Below, piece by piece: positions 7,902-16,178 of a stretch of 64,000 bases of DNA. This DNA is from Pseudocitrobacter sp913778145 (GTDB taxonomy: Bacteria > Pseudomonadota > Gammaproteobacteria > Enterobacterales > Enterobacteriaceae): positions 248,001 to 312,000 of the forward strand of contig JALNTX010000007.1 of assembly GCA_035726825.1 (NCBI GenBank), written 5' to 3'. Position numbers and translations under genes: made by a program. Each line of letters opens with the position of its first letter. Position 1 is the stretch's first letter. The notes under the pieces are model-generated. The model saw only the letters and a list, made by a program, of their open reading frames with translations. It did no database searches and was not told the DNA's origin.

Positions 7902-9161
7902 ATGAAATTTTCACTTTTCGGCGATAAATTCGCCCGCCATTCAGGCATTACGCGCCTGATGGAAGACCTGAACGATGGCCTGCGCACACCTGGCGCAATC
8001 ATGCTCGGCGGCGGTAACCCCGCGCAAATCCCCCAGATGAATACGTACTTCAAGAACCTGTTGGCGGATATGCTAGAGAACGGTAAAGCCACAGATGCGC
8101 TATGTAATTACGACGGTCCTCAGGGGAAAAGTGAACTACTCGCGGCGCTGGCGGAAATGCTGCGCGAAGAATTAGGTTGGGATATTGAACCGCAGAACAT
8201 TGCACTGACAAATGGCAGTCAGAGCGCGTTTTTCTACTTGTTTAATCTTTTTGCCGGTCGCCGTGCCGATGGCACTACCCGCAAGGTGCTGTTCCCGCTG
8301 ACGCCAGAGTACATCGGCTATGCCGATTCCGGCCTGGAAGATGAGTTGTTCGTCTCTACGCGCCCCAATATCGAGCTGCTGCCAGACGGCCAGTTTAAAT
8401 ATCACGTCGATTTTGACCGCCTGCCGATCAACGACGAAACGGGGATGATTTGCGTCTCACGCCCAACCAACCCGACCGGCAACGTCATCACCGATGAAGA
8501 AGTGCTGCGTCTGGACGCGCTGGCGAATCAACACGGCATTCCGCTGGTGATTGATAACGCCTACGGCCTGCCGTTCCCCGGCATTATTTTCAGCGAAGCG
8601 CGCCCGCTGTGGAACCCGAACATTGTGCTTTGCATGAGCCTCTCCAAGCTCGGCCTGCCGGGCAGCCGTTGCGGGATTATCATCGCCAACGAAGAGATCA
8701 TCACCGCCATCAGTAACATGAACGGCATTATTAGCCTTGCGCCAGGCGGAATGGGCCCGGCGATGATGTGCGAAATGATCAAACGCCGCGACCTGCTTAC
8801 GCTTTCAGAAACGGTGATTAAACCGTTCTACTATCAGCGTGTTCAGGAAACGATCGCGATTATTCGCCGCTATTTGCCGGAAGAACGTTGCTTAATTCAC
8901 AAACCCGAAGGGGCGATTTTCCTCTGGCTGTGGTTTAAAGATTTGCCGATCAGCACCGAACTGCTCTACCAGCGCCTGAAAAAACGCGGCGTGTTGATGG
9001 TGCCGGGCGACTACTTCTTCCCTGGGTTGGAAAAACCGTGGCCGCATACGCACCAGTGCATGCGCATGAACTACGTGCCGGACCCGGATAAAATTGAAGC
9101 GGGCGTGAAAATTCTGGCGGAAGAAGTGGAACGCGCGTGGCAGGAAAGTCACTGCATCTAA
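7902..9161 (+). CDS. avtA: Valine-pyruvate aminotransferase AvtA
   Basis: The 419-residue product is close to the E. coli length of 417. It is a PLP-dependent class I aminotransferase (transaminase C) that interconverts valine plus pyruvate with 2-oxoisovalerate plus alanine. MSLSKLGLPGSRCG carries the PLP lysine K249, and SRPTNPTGNVI and VIDNAYGLPFPG are the neighbouring cofactor-binding motifs. It follows malS as in E. coli. It converges on ysaA with only five bases between the two stop codons, so its mRNA has no room for its own terminator before entering the antisense of ysaA. Confidence 0.96.
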   Translation: MKFSLFGDKFARHSGITRLMEDLNDGLRTPGAIMLGGGNPAQIPQMNTYFKNLLADMLENGKATDALCNYDGPQGKSELLAALAEMLREELGWDIEPQNIALTNGSQSAFFYLFNLFAGRRADGTTRKVLFPLTPEYIGYADSGLEDELFVSTRPNIELLPDGQFKYHVDFDRLPINDETGMICVSRPTNPTGNVITDEEVLRLDALANQHGIPLVIDNAYGLPFPGIIFSEARPLWNPNIVLCMSLSKLGLPGSRCGIIIANEEIITAISNMNGIISLAPGGMGPAMMCEMIKRRDLLTLSETVIKPFYYQRVQETIAIIRRYLPEERCLIHKPEGAIFLWLWFKDLPISTELLYQRLKKRGVLMVPGDYFFPGLEKPWPHTHQCMRMNYVPDPDKIEAGVKILAEEVERAWQESHCI

Positions 9162-9166
9162 CTGCT

Positions 9167-9631
9167 TCAGGCAAACAGAGCCTTGATGCCCAACTTACTC
9201 GTGTCCACACAGCGCAATGCCGATGTCGGACACGCCTCAACACATGCAGGCCCCTGCGCGCGATGCCGACATAAATCGCACTTAATCGCCTGGGGCCGCG
9301 CATTCTGCACCACCACGCGCATCGCGCCAAACGGACACGCCACCATACAGCTTTTACAGCCAATACAGCGCTGCTGTTCAACGGCGATATACTCTTTTTC
9401 GCGGCGAATCGCGCCTGTTGGGCACACGTTCATGCACGGCGCATCTTCGCACTGATGACAGGCCACGGCAGACGAAAATGTATCGCCTTTCACCACCTGA
9501 ATGCGGGGAAGGAAAGCTTCACGCGATACGGCTGCGCAATCCTGCTGCGCCTGATGCGACACCACGCAGGCCACTTCACAGGTACGGCAACCGATGCACT
9601 TCTGCGCATCCGCAACAATAAACGGGTTCAT
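9167..9631 (-). CDS. ysaA: YsaA, 4Fe-4S ferredoxin-like electron carrier
   Basis: The ATG at 9631 gives 154 residues (E. coli YsaA 157), beginning MNPFIVADAQKCIGCRTCEV. GGAG lies about eight bases upstream. An open extension upstream to 9811 overlaps plaR and is not used. Four Cys clusters are visible: CIGCRTCEVAC, CHQCEDAPCMNVC, CIGCKSCMVAC and CDLCRHRAQGPACVEAC. They predict several [4Fe-4S] centres, as in the HycB/DmsB-type electron-transfer subunits. No catalytic partner gene is adjacent, so its redox partner is unknown. Confidence 0.93.
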   Translation of the reverse strand: MNPFIVADAQKCIGCRTCEVACVVSHQAQQDCAAVSREAFLPRIQVVKGDTFSSAVACHQCEDAPCMNVCPTGAIRREKEYIAVEQQRCIGCKSCMVACPFGAMRVVVQNARPQAIKCDLCRHRAQGPACVEACPTSALRCVDTSKLGIKALFA

Positions 9632-9683
9632 TTTCCACTCCATCCGGGGCTCCAGCCTTAAGAGTGCCAGAACGGATGGCGGG

Positions 9684-9719
9684 AACGCCTTGATCCCGCG
9701 CGGGAAAGGCGTTTTTTTT
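9684..9719 (+). terminator. Intrinsic terminator facing right between ysaA and plaR
   Basis: AACGCCTT pairs with AAGGCGTT, with an inner CCCGCGCGGG palindrome, followed by eight T residues (712-719) on the plus strand. Both flanking genes, ysaA and plaR, are on the minus strand, so the terminator cannot serve them. It most plausibly ends avtA transcripts after they have run antisense through ysaA. Confidence 0.75.
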
Positions 9720-9758
9720 GTCAGACGCCAGAGAGGATCTGGCGGTATGCCTGAAACG

Positions 9759-10574
9759 CTAACCGCGAACGCTAAAACCAAGCTCGTTAGAGATAGCCAG
9801 CGCCGTCTCACGCAGCGGTTTCAGCAGGTTTTTCTCGCCCACCTGTTTAAGGCGCGACGTAGAGAGCGAAATCGAGATGGCGTAAGGCACGCGGCCATGA
9901 ATATCAAACACCGGCACCGCGATACAGGACACGCCTAACTCATTCTCTTCCCGGTCCATCGCCATGCTGCTTTCGCGAATTTGCGCCAGCTCATCGTACA
10001 TCGCCGGCAGGCCGGTAATGGTATTGCGGGTCAGCGGCTGAATCTCTTCTTTGTGGCTTTCCCAGTAGCTTTCGACGTAATCCGCATGGCCAAACGCCAT
10101 ATAAATTTTGCCCATCGCGGAGCAGTAGAGCGGCATGTGCTGGCCGATATAGGCACGCGTGCGCAGCATCCCGGTGGTCGGTTCCAGCTTATAAATCAAA
10201 ATCGCGTGGTCGTCTTCACGGCTGGAGAAGTTCACTGTCTCGCCCGTCGCGAGGTTCAGCGCCTCAAGATGCGGCGCGGCGACGTGAATGATATTGAGCG
10301 ACGACAGCGCTTTTTGCCCGACGGCGATAAATTTGGTGGTCAGCCGATAGCTTCCGGCGGCGGGCGCGGGCGTCACATAACCGCAGGACTGCAAACCTTG
10401 CAGCAGACGGTGCACGGTACTCTTGTTTAACCCTGCCAGCTCAGACAAATGCGCCAGCGGGCAACCGTTGGGATAGTTACTCAGAATTTCAATCAGCATC
10501 AACCCACGAAACAGGCTCTGGCTTCCTGCTGGCCGCTCTTTTTCCGACGTCATCTCACTCTCTTTATCGCTCAT
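9759..10574 (-). CDS. plaR: PlaR (YiaJ), IclR-family repressor of the yia operon
   Basis: The 271-residue IclR-family repressor has an N-terminal winged HTH (SQSLFRGLMLIEILSNYPNG then LSELAGLNKSTVHRLLQGLQ, about residues 18-66). A C-terminal GAF-like effector domain follows from about residue 85. It is nearly identical to E. coli YiaJ over the shared length, and lacks only a few terminal residues. It is divergent from yiaK and represses the yiaK-S genes until an inducer derived from the pathway binds. The ATG at 10574 has weak SD support, and an internal Met at codon 8 is an alternative. Confidence 0.95.
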   Translation of the reverse strand: MSDKESEMTSEKERPAGSQSLFRGLMLIEILSNYPNGCPLAHLSELAGLNKSTVHRLLQGLQSCGYVTPAPAAGSYRLTTKFIAVGQKALSSLNIIHVAAPHLEALNLATGETVNFSSREDDHAILIYKLEPTTGMLRTRAYIGQHMPLYCSAMGKIYMAFGHADYVESYWESHKEEIQPLTRNTITGLPAMYDELAQIRESSMAMDREENELGVSCIAVPVFDIHGRVPYAISISLSTSRLKQVGEKNLLKPLRETALAISNELGFSVRG

Positions 10575-10723
10575 GCCGCTGCTCCCGTTTTTATCGCGCT
10601 CTGATGGTAGCGCAAAGTGTGGCTCAGTTCACGATCTGGACAGAAAATTTGTAATCATTTGATTTTACGGTGTTTTGAAAAATATGGAACAGATTGCTTT
10701 GTTAAAAAACGATCGCTATATTT

Positions 10724-10748
10724 GAAATCAGATTTCGCAATGTGAAAT
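10724..10748. promoter_or_regulatory. Candidate PlaR operator
   Basis: GAAATC-A-GATTTC (10724-10736) is a perfect 13-base dyad. A further GAAAT half-site (10744-10748) pairs with the preceding ATTTC. It lies in the 260-base plaR-yiaK spacer, 87 bases upstream of the yiaK ATG. IclR-family repressors bind such short AT-rich dyads. Binding is inferred from position and symmetry only. Confidence 0.5.
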
Positions 10749-10834
10749 ATGCAGATCAACAAGCACCCAATAACAGCTTCCAAACGGATGCTTGCACTGA
10801 TGGAAAATCGAGCAAGATGTACTGGAGATGACGT

Positions 10835-11833
10835 ATGTTAGTTAGCTTTGCAGACCTGAAAAATGAGTTCACCCGCGTCCTGTTGGCGCGCGGCGTAGCG
10901 GCGGATACGGCAGAAGCGTGCGCCGACATGTTTGCTCGCACCACCGAGTCAGGTGTCTATTCACACGGCGTAAACCGCTTCCCGCGCTTTATCCAACAAC
11001 TGGAAAACGGCGATATCATTCCCGACGCCTTACCTGAGCGCATCACCAGCCTCGGCGCGATTGAGCAGTGGGACGCGCAGCGATCCATCGGCAACCTGAC
11101 GGCGAAAAAGATGATGGATCGCGCCATTGAACTGGCTTCCGATCACGGAATTGGGCTGGTCGCGGTACGTAACGCTAACCACTGGATGCGCGGCGGCAGC
11201 TACGGCTGGCAGGCGGCGGAAAAAGGCTACATTGGCATTTGCTGGACAAACTCCATCGCGGTGATGCCGTCCTGGGGCGCGAAAGAGTGCAACATCGGCA
11301 CTAACCCGCTGATCGTCGCGATTCCTTCCACGCCGATCACCATGGTGGATATGTCGATGTCGATGTTCTCTTACGGCATGCTGGAGGTGAATCGTCTGGC
11401 GGGTCGCCAGCTACCGGTCGATGGCGGCTTTGACGATGAAGGCAACCTCACCAAAGAACCGGTCGTGATTGAGCAAAACCGCCGCATTCTGCCGATGGGA
11501 TACTGGAAAGGCTCCGGCCTCTCTATCGTGCTGGATATGATTGCCACCCTGCTCTCTAACGGCGCCTCCGTTGCCGAAGTCACCGAAGACAACAGCGACG
11601 AATACGGTATCTCGCAAATCTTCATCGCCATTGAAGTCGACAAACTGATCGACGGCGAAACGCGCGACGCCAAACTGCAACGCATCATGGATTACATCAC
11701 CAGCGCCGAGCGCGCGGATGAAAACGTCGCGATACGTCTGCCGGGCCATGAATTTACCCGACTTCTGGAAGAAAACCGCCGCAACGGCATTACCGTTGAC
11801 GACAGCGTGTGGGCAAAAATTAAAGCCCTGTAA
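10835..11833 (+). CDS. dlgD: 2,3-diketo-L-gulonate reductase
   Basis: This 332-residue cytoplasmic enzyme (also yiaK) is of the malate/L-lactate/ureidoglycolate dehydrogenase family. It reduces 2,3-diketo-L-gulonate to 3-keto-L-gulonate with NADH. H44 in YSHGVNRFPRF is the expected catalytic His. NIGTNPLIVAIPS and LPMGYWKGSGLSIVLDM are family signatures. It is the first gene of the yia operon, and the ATG follows TGGAG. The next gene, yiaL, starts 11 bases after its stop. Confidence 0.97.
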   Translation: MLVSFADLKNEFTRVLLARGVAADTAEACADMFARTTESGVYSHGVNRFPRFIQQLENGDIIPDALPERITSLGAIEQWDAQRSIGNLTAKKMMDRAIELASDHGIGLVAVRNANHWMRGGSYGWQAAEKGYIGICWTNSIAVMPSWGAKECNIGTNPLIVAIPSTPITMVDMSMSMFSYGMLEVNRLAGRQLPVDGGFDDEGNLTKEPVVIEQNRRILPMGYWKGSGLSIVLDMIATLLSNGASVAEVTEDNSDEYGISQIFIAIEVDKLIDGETRDAKLQRIMDYITSAERADENVAIRLPGHEFTRLLEENRRNGITVDDSVWAKIKAL

Positions 11834-11844
11834 GGAGATGCGCC

Positions 11845-12312
11845 ATGATTTTTGGTCATATTTCTCAGCCGAATCCCTGTCGGCTTCCGGCAGCGATTGA
11901 AACAGCGCTCGATTTCCTGCGCACGACCGATTTCAGCCAGCTCTCGCCGGGCGTAGTGGAAATCGACGGCAAGACCATTTTCGCGCAGGTCATCGATTTA
12001 ACCACGCGCGAACCACATGAAAATCGCCCCGAAGTCCATCGTCGCTACCTGGATATTCAGTTTCTGGCGTGGGGAGAAGAGAAAATCGGTATTGCCATCG
12101 ACACCGGTAATAATGAAGTCAGTGAAGAACTTCTTGAACAGCGCGACATTATTTTTTATCACCACAGCGAGAATGAATCGTTTATTGAAATGGTTCCCGG
12201 AAGCTACGCTATATTTTTCCCACAAGACGTCCATCGCCCGGCTTGTAATAAAAACAGGGCAACGCCAATAAGGAAAATCGTGGTCAAAGTTGCGGTGTCG
12301 GCACTGAATTAA
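11845..12312 (+). CDS. yiaL: YiaL, YhcH/YjgK/YiaL (DUF386) family protein
   Basis: This 155-residue cytoplasmic protein is of the cupin-like DUF386 family. Family members are linked to sugar-acid metabolism, and some are proposed to be anomerases or lyases. RRYLDIQFLAWGEEKIG and MVPGSYAIFFPQDVHRPACN are the conserved segments, with the His/Asp residues that line the beta-barrel pocket. AAGGAG precedes its ATG. It sits second in the yia operon in E. coli, Klebsiella and here. No reaction has been proven for YiaL to my knowledge. Confidence 0.94.
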   Translation: MIFGHISQPNPCRLPAAIETALDFLRTTDFSQLSPGVVEIDGKTIFAQVIDLTTREPHENRPEVHRRYLDIQFLAWGEEKIGIAIDTGNNEVSEELLEQRDIIFYHHSENESFIEMVPGSYAIFFPQDVHRPACNKNRATPIRKIVVKVAVSALN

Positions 12313-12336
12313 AAAATCAATTTTCAGGAGTGAAAA

Positions 12337-13263
12337 ATGAATACCCATAACGCCGGTTATATTATCGGCGCGTATCCCTGCGCGCCATCATTCCACCAGC
12401 AGAGTGAAGAGCAGGAAGCTGAATTCTGGAAGCAACTTGCCGACACGCCGCATATTCGCGGGCTGGAACAACCGTGCCTGGAAAATCTGCACCCTTTTGG
12501 CGATGAATGGCTGTTAAAACACACCCCCGGTGAGTGGCAAATCGTGGTCACTGCCGTCATGGAAACCATGCGTCGCCGTGGGGGCAATGGCGGTTTTGGT
12601 CTGGCCTCTGCCGATGAAGAACAGCGTCAGCTGTGCGTGGCATATTATCACCATCTACTCAATAAAATTTCGACGGTAAATAAGGCGCACCCCGGCAAAG
12701 TTATCGCGCTGGAAATGCAGGCCGCACAGCAGGCGGGAAACAGCAATGTACAACAGGCTGCTGACGCGTTCGCCCGCTCAATCGACGAAATTACAGCCTG
12801 GGACTGGCCGTGCGAACTGGTGCTGGAACACTGCGATGCAATGACCTCCGCCGCGCCGCGCAAAGGCTTTCTGCCGCTGGAAAACGTGCTGGACGTGCTC
12901 TCTGACCGCGACGTTGGCGTCTGCATCAACTGGGCGCGTTCCGCCATTGAAGGTCGCAACACCGCGTTACCGCTCGAGCATACGCTGAAGGCTAAAAAGG
13001 CCGGGAAACTGCGCGCACTGATGTTCTCTGGCACCACGCTTGAGGGTGAATATGGCGAGTGGCAGGATCTGCACGCACCGTTTGCGCCCTTCTGCCCGGA
13101 CAGTTTAATGACCACGGAACACGCTAAATCGCTCTTTAATGCGGCGGGGCCTGCAACGTTACAATTTTCCGGTATTAAGTTACTGGAAATTAATGCTAAT
13201 GCCTCTGTTAATCATCGCGTAGAAATACTACGTGACGGCATAAGCCAGTTACAGAAAATCTAA
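12337..13263 (+). CDS. yiaX1: YiaX1, DUF4862-like protein of the yia operon
   Basis: This 308-residue soluble protein has no signal peptide or membrane segment. By position (after yiaL, before an MFS transporter) and length it corresponds to YiaX1 of the Klebsiella yiaKLX1X2PQRS operon. I associate it with DUF4862. Segments such as WQIVVTAVMETMRRRGGNGGFGLAS, CELVLEHCDAM and GVCINWARSAIEGRN give an alternating alpha/beta pattern that may be a TIM barrel of the xylose-isomerase-like kind. AGGAG precedes the start. E. coli K-12 lacks it and has yiaM-N-O here. The function is unknown. Confidence 0.8.
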   Translation: MNTHNAGYIIGAYPCAPSFHQQSEEQEAEFWKQLADTPHIRGLEQPCLENLHPFGDEWLLKHTPGEWQIVVTAVMETMRRRGGNGGFGLASADEEQRQLCVAYYHHLLNKISTVNKAHPGKVIALEMQAAQQAGNSNVQQAADAFARSIDEITAWDWPCELVLEHCDAMTSAAPRKGFLPLENVLDVLSDRDVGVCINWARSAIEGRNTALPLEHTLKAKKAGKLRALMFSGTTLEGEYGEWQDLHAPFAPFCPDSLMTTEHAKSLFNAAGPATLQFSGIKLLEINANASVNHRVEILRDGISQLQKI

Positions 13264-13300
13264 TAATAAAAATACTTATCCTCTTTATGAGAACATTATT

Positions 13301-14617
13301 ATGAATACTTCATCATCTGTACCTACAGTAATACCACACCAGCGCTGGCTCAGAATTATTCCACCGATTCTGATCGCCTGTATTATTTCCTATATGGACC
13401 GCGTTAATATCGCCTTTGCTATGCCGGGCGGCATGGATGAAGAGCTGGGTATTACCGCCACGATGGCGGGCCTGGCGGGCGGTATATTCTTTATTGGCTA
13501 TCTCTTTTTGCAAGTTCCTGGCGGCAAAATTGCCGTTCACGGCAGCGGCAAGAAATTTATCGGCTGGTCACTGGTCGCATGGGCGGTTATTTCCGTCCTC
13601 ACGGGCGTGATCACCAATCAGTATCAATTACTGGTTCTGCGCTTCTTACTCGGTGTGGCAGAAGGCGGCATGCTGCCGGTGGTACTCACCATGATCAGCA
13701 ACTGGTTCCCGGATGCCGAACGTGGGCGTGCGAACGCTATTGTGATTATGTTTGTGCCTATCGCCGGGATTGTCACGGCGCCGCTTTCAGGCTGGATCAT
13801 CACCGCGCTCGACTGGCGTTGGCTGTTTATCATTGAAGGTCTGCTGTCTGTCGTCGTACTGGTGCTGTGGTCGCTGACCGTCTATGACCGTCCGCAAGAA
13901 GCACGCTGGATAAGCGAAGCCGAGAAAAACTGGCTGGTGAAAACGCTGGCCGCAGAGCAACAGGCGATTGCCGGTAAAGAAGTCCGTAATGCGTCACTTG
14001 GCGCGGTGCTTTCCGATAAAACCATGTGGCAACTCATCGCGCTCAACTTCTTTTATCAGACCGGTATTTACGGCTACACCCTGTGGCTGCCAACCATTCT
14101 CAAAGAATTAACCCACTCCAGCATGGGTCAGGTAGGGATGCTGGCGATTCTGCCTTATGTCGGTGCCATCGCAGGGATGTTCCTCTTCTCGTCACTGTCG
14201 GACAAAACCGGCAAACGTAAGCTGTTCGTCTCGCTGCCGCTGATCGGTTTCGCCCTGTGCATGTTCCTCTCCGTTGCCCTGAAAGAGAACGTCTGGCTGG
14301 CCTATGCCGCTCTGGTAGGCTGCGGTTTCTTCCTGCAATCCGCAGCCGGTGTGTTTTGGACCATTCCAGCACGTCTGTTCAGCGCAGAAATGGCCGGTGG
14401 CGCACGCGGCGTGATTAACGCCCTCGGTAACCTCGGCGGCTTCTGCGGCCCTTACGCGGTCGGCGTGCTGATTACCCTCTACAGCAAAGACGCTGGCGTT
14501 TACTGCCTGGCGATATCTCTGGCACTGGCGGCCATCATGGCCCTGCTGCTGCCAGCGAAATGCGATGCCGGCGCAGCACCAACAAAAGCCGTCACACCAC
14601 GCAAACACGCAGCATAA
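13301..14617 (+). CDS. yiaX2: YiaX2, MFS transporter (anion:cation symporter type)
   Basis: This 438-residue inner-membrane protein has about 12 hydrophobic segments. The TM1 motif SYMDRVNIAFAMPG and the loop GRANAIVIMFVPIAGIVTAPLSGWI are characteristic of the ACS family that carries sugar acids. It replaces the TRAP transporter YiaMNO of K-12. In Klebsiella the yiaX2-containing operon is needed for aerobic ascorbate use, so the substrate is probably 2,3-diketo-L-gulonate or a related ascorbate product. A hairpin follows its stop codon before lyxK. Confidence 0.88.
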   Translation: MNTSSSVPTVIPHQRWLRIIPPILIACIISYMDRVNIAFAMPGGMDEELGITATMAGLAGGIFFIGYLFLQVPGGKIAVHGSGKKFIGWSLVAWAVISVLTGVITNQYQLLVLRFLLGVAEGGMLPVVLTMISNWFPDAERGRANAIVIMFVPIAGIVTAPLSGWIITALDWRWLFIIEGLLSVVVLVLWSLTVYDRPQEARWISEAEKNWLVKTLAAEQQAIAGKEVRNASLGAVLSDKTMWQLIALNFFYQTGIYGYTLWLPTILKELTHSSMGQVGMLAILPYVGAIAGMFLFSSLSDKTGKRKLFVSLPLIGFALCMFLSVALKENVWLAYAALVGCGFFLQSAAGVFWTIPARLFSAEMAGGARGVINALGNLGGFCGPYAVGVLITLYSKDAGVYCLAISLALAAIMALLLPAKCDAGAAPTKAVTPRKHAA

Positions 14618-14624
14618 GAAATTC

Positions 14625-14649
14625 GCCCGGTGAGCACTGTTCACCGGGC
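14625..14649 (+). repeat. Hairpin between yiaX2 and lyxK
   Basis: GCCCGGTGA and TCACCGGGC form a perfect nine-base-pair stem around a seven-base loop, eight bases after the yiaX2 stop and about 24 before the lyxK ATG. No T-run follows, so it is likely an mRNA-stabilising or partial attenuation element inside the operon. Confidence 0.65.
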
Positions 14650-14672
14650 ACGTCAGCACACGGGAAAGAAAG

Positions 14673-16178
14673 ATGAGTGATATAGAAACCTTCTGGCTGG
14701 GTATCGATTGTGGCGGTACTTATCTGAAAGCCGGATTGTATAACCGACAGGGAGAGGAGTTCCGTGTGGAGCGCCAGTCGCTTCAGACGCTTAGCCCAAA
14801 ACCGGGTTATGCCGAGCGGGATATGCCGTCGCTCTGGCAGGCCTGCGCCGACACCCTTCGTCGGCTAATACAAAACAGCGGTATTAGCCCACAGCAAGTG
14901 CAAGGCGTAGGCATCTCCGCTCAGGGTAAGGGGCTGTTTCCTCTTGATAAAAACGATAAACCGCTCGGTAACGCCATACTGTCTTCCGACCGCCGGGCGC
15001 TGGAGATTGTCCGTCGCTGGCAGCAGGATAGCGTTCCCGAAAAACTCTATCCGCACACCCGTCAGACCATATGGACCGGCCATCCCGTCTCGCTGCTGCG
15101 CTGGTTAAAAGAGAACGAACCGCAGCGTTATGCCCAAATCGGCTGCGTGATGATGGGCCACGATTTTCTGCGCTGGTGCCTTACCGGCGTGAAAAGCGCG
15201 GAAGAGAGCAATATCTCTGAATCCAACCTCTACAACATGAACCGCGGGCGCTACGACCCACAGCTAACGCGCTGGCTGGGTATCAGCGAAATCGACGACG
15301 CGCTGCCCCCTGTCGTCGGCTCGGCAGAAATTTGCGGGGAAATCACGCCTCAGGCGGCCGCCATTACCGGTCTGGCGGCGGGAACCCCCGTTGTCGGCGG
15401 ATTGTTTGACGTGGTTTCCACCGCACTCTGCGCGGGTCTGGAAGATGAGCACACGCTTAACGCCGTAATGGGCACCTGGGCGGTGACCAGCGGTATCACT
15501 CAGGGGCTGCGCGACCACGAAGCGCATCCTTATGTTTATGGCCGCTATGTCAACGACGGCGAATACATCGTTCACGAAGCCAGCCCCACGTCATCCGGCA
15601 ATCTGGAATGGCTGACGGCGCAATGGGGCGATATCTCCTTTGATGAGATAAACCAGTCCGTTGCCAGCCTGCCAAAAGCGGGAAGCGACCTCTTTTTCCT
15701 GCCTTTCCTCTACGGCAGTAACGCCGGGCTGGAGATGACCAGCGGCTTCTACGGTATGCAGTCGCTGCATACGCGCGCGCACTTACTTCAGGCCGTTTAC
15801 GAAGGCGTGGTGTTCTGCCACATGACTCATCTCAATCGGATGCGCGAGCGTTTCACCGACGTTCACGCCCTGCGCGTCACTGGCGGCCCGGCCCACTCCG
15901 ATGTCTGGATGCAAATGCTCGCCGACGTCAGCGGCCTGACGGTCGAACTGCCACAGGTCGAAGAGACCGGCTGCTTTGGTGCCGCGCTGGCCGCGCAAGT
16001 GGGAACAGGCCTTTTCGTCGATTTTCATGCGGCGCAACACGCCCGTCAGCTCACCCTCCGCACGCTGAAGCCCGACGCCGCCGCTCACGCGGCCTATCAG
16101 AAAAAATATCAGCACTATCAATTTCTTATTGAAGCCCTTCAGGGCTTCCATGCCCGCATCAAGGAGTACAACGCATGA
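14673..16178 (+). CDS. lyxK: L-xylulose kinase LyxK
   Basis: This 501-residue FGGY-family carbohydrate kinase (E. coli 498, also yiaP) phosphorylates L-xylulose, and can also act on 3-keto-L-gulonate. WLGIDCGGTYLKAGLYN near the N-terminus is the phosphate-binding loop. LRVTGGPAHSDVWMQMLADV and ETGCFGAALAAQVGTG are the C-terminal ATP-domain signatures. It overlaps yiaQ by four bases (ATGA), indicating translational coupling. GGAAAG lies before the start. Confidence 0.96.
   Translation: MSDIETFWLGIDCGGTYLKAGLYNRQGEEFRVERQSLQTLSPKPGYAERDMPSLWQACADTLRRLIQNSGISPQQVQGVGISAQGKGLFPLDKNDKPLGNAILSSDRRALEIVRRWQQDSVPEKLYPHTRQTIWTGHPVSLLRWLKENEPQRYAQIGCVMMGHDFLRWCLTGVKSAEESNISESNLYNMNRGRYDPQLTRWLGISEIDDALPPVVGSAEICGEITPQAAAITGLAAGTPVVGGLFDVVSTALCAGLEDEHTLNAVMGTWAVTSGITQGLRDHEAHPYVYGRYVNDGEYIVHEASPTSSGNLEWLTAQWGDISFDEINQSVASLPKAGSDLFFLPFLYGSNAGLEMTSGFYGMQSLHTRAHLLQAVYEGVVFCHMTHLNRMRERFTDVHALRVTGGPAHSDVWMQMLADVSGLTVELPQVEETGCFGAALAAQVGTGLFVDFHAAQHARQLTLRTLKPDAAAHAAYQKKYQHYQFLIEALQGFHARIKEYNA

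Noticed and set aside
9632..9811. N-terminal extension of ysaA
   Set aside because: It overlaps plaR and the terminator region, and the residues do not resemble YsaA. The ATG at 9631 has a good ribosome site and matches family length.
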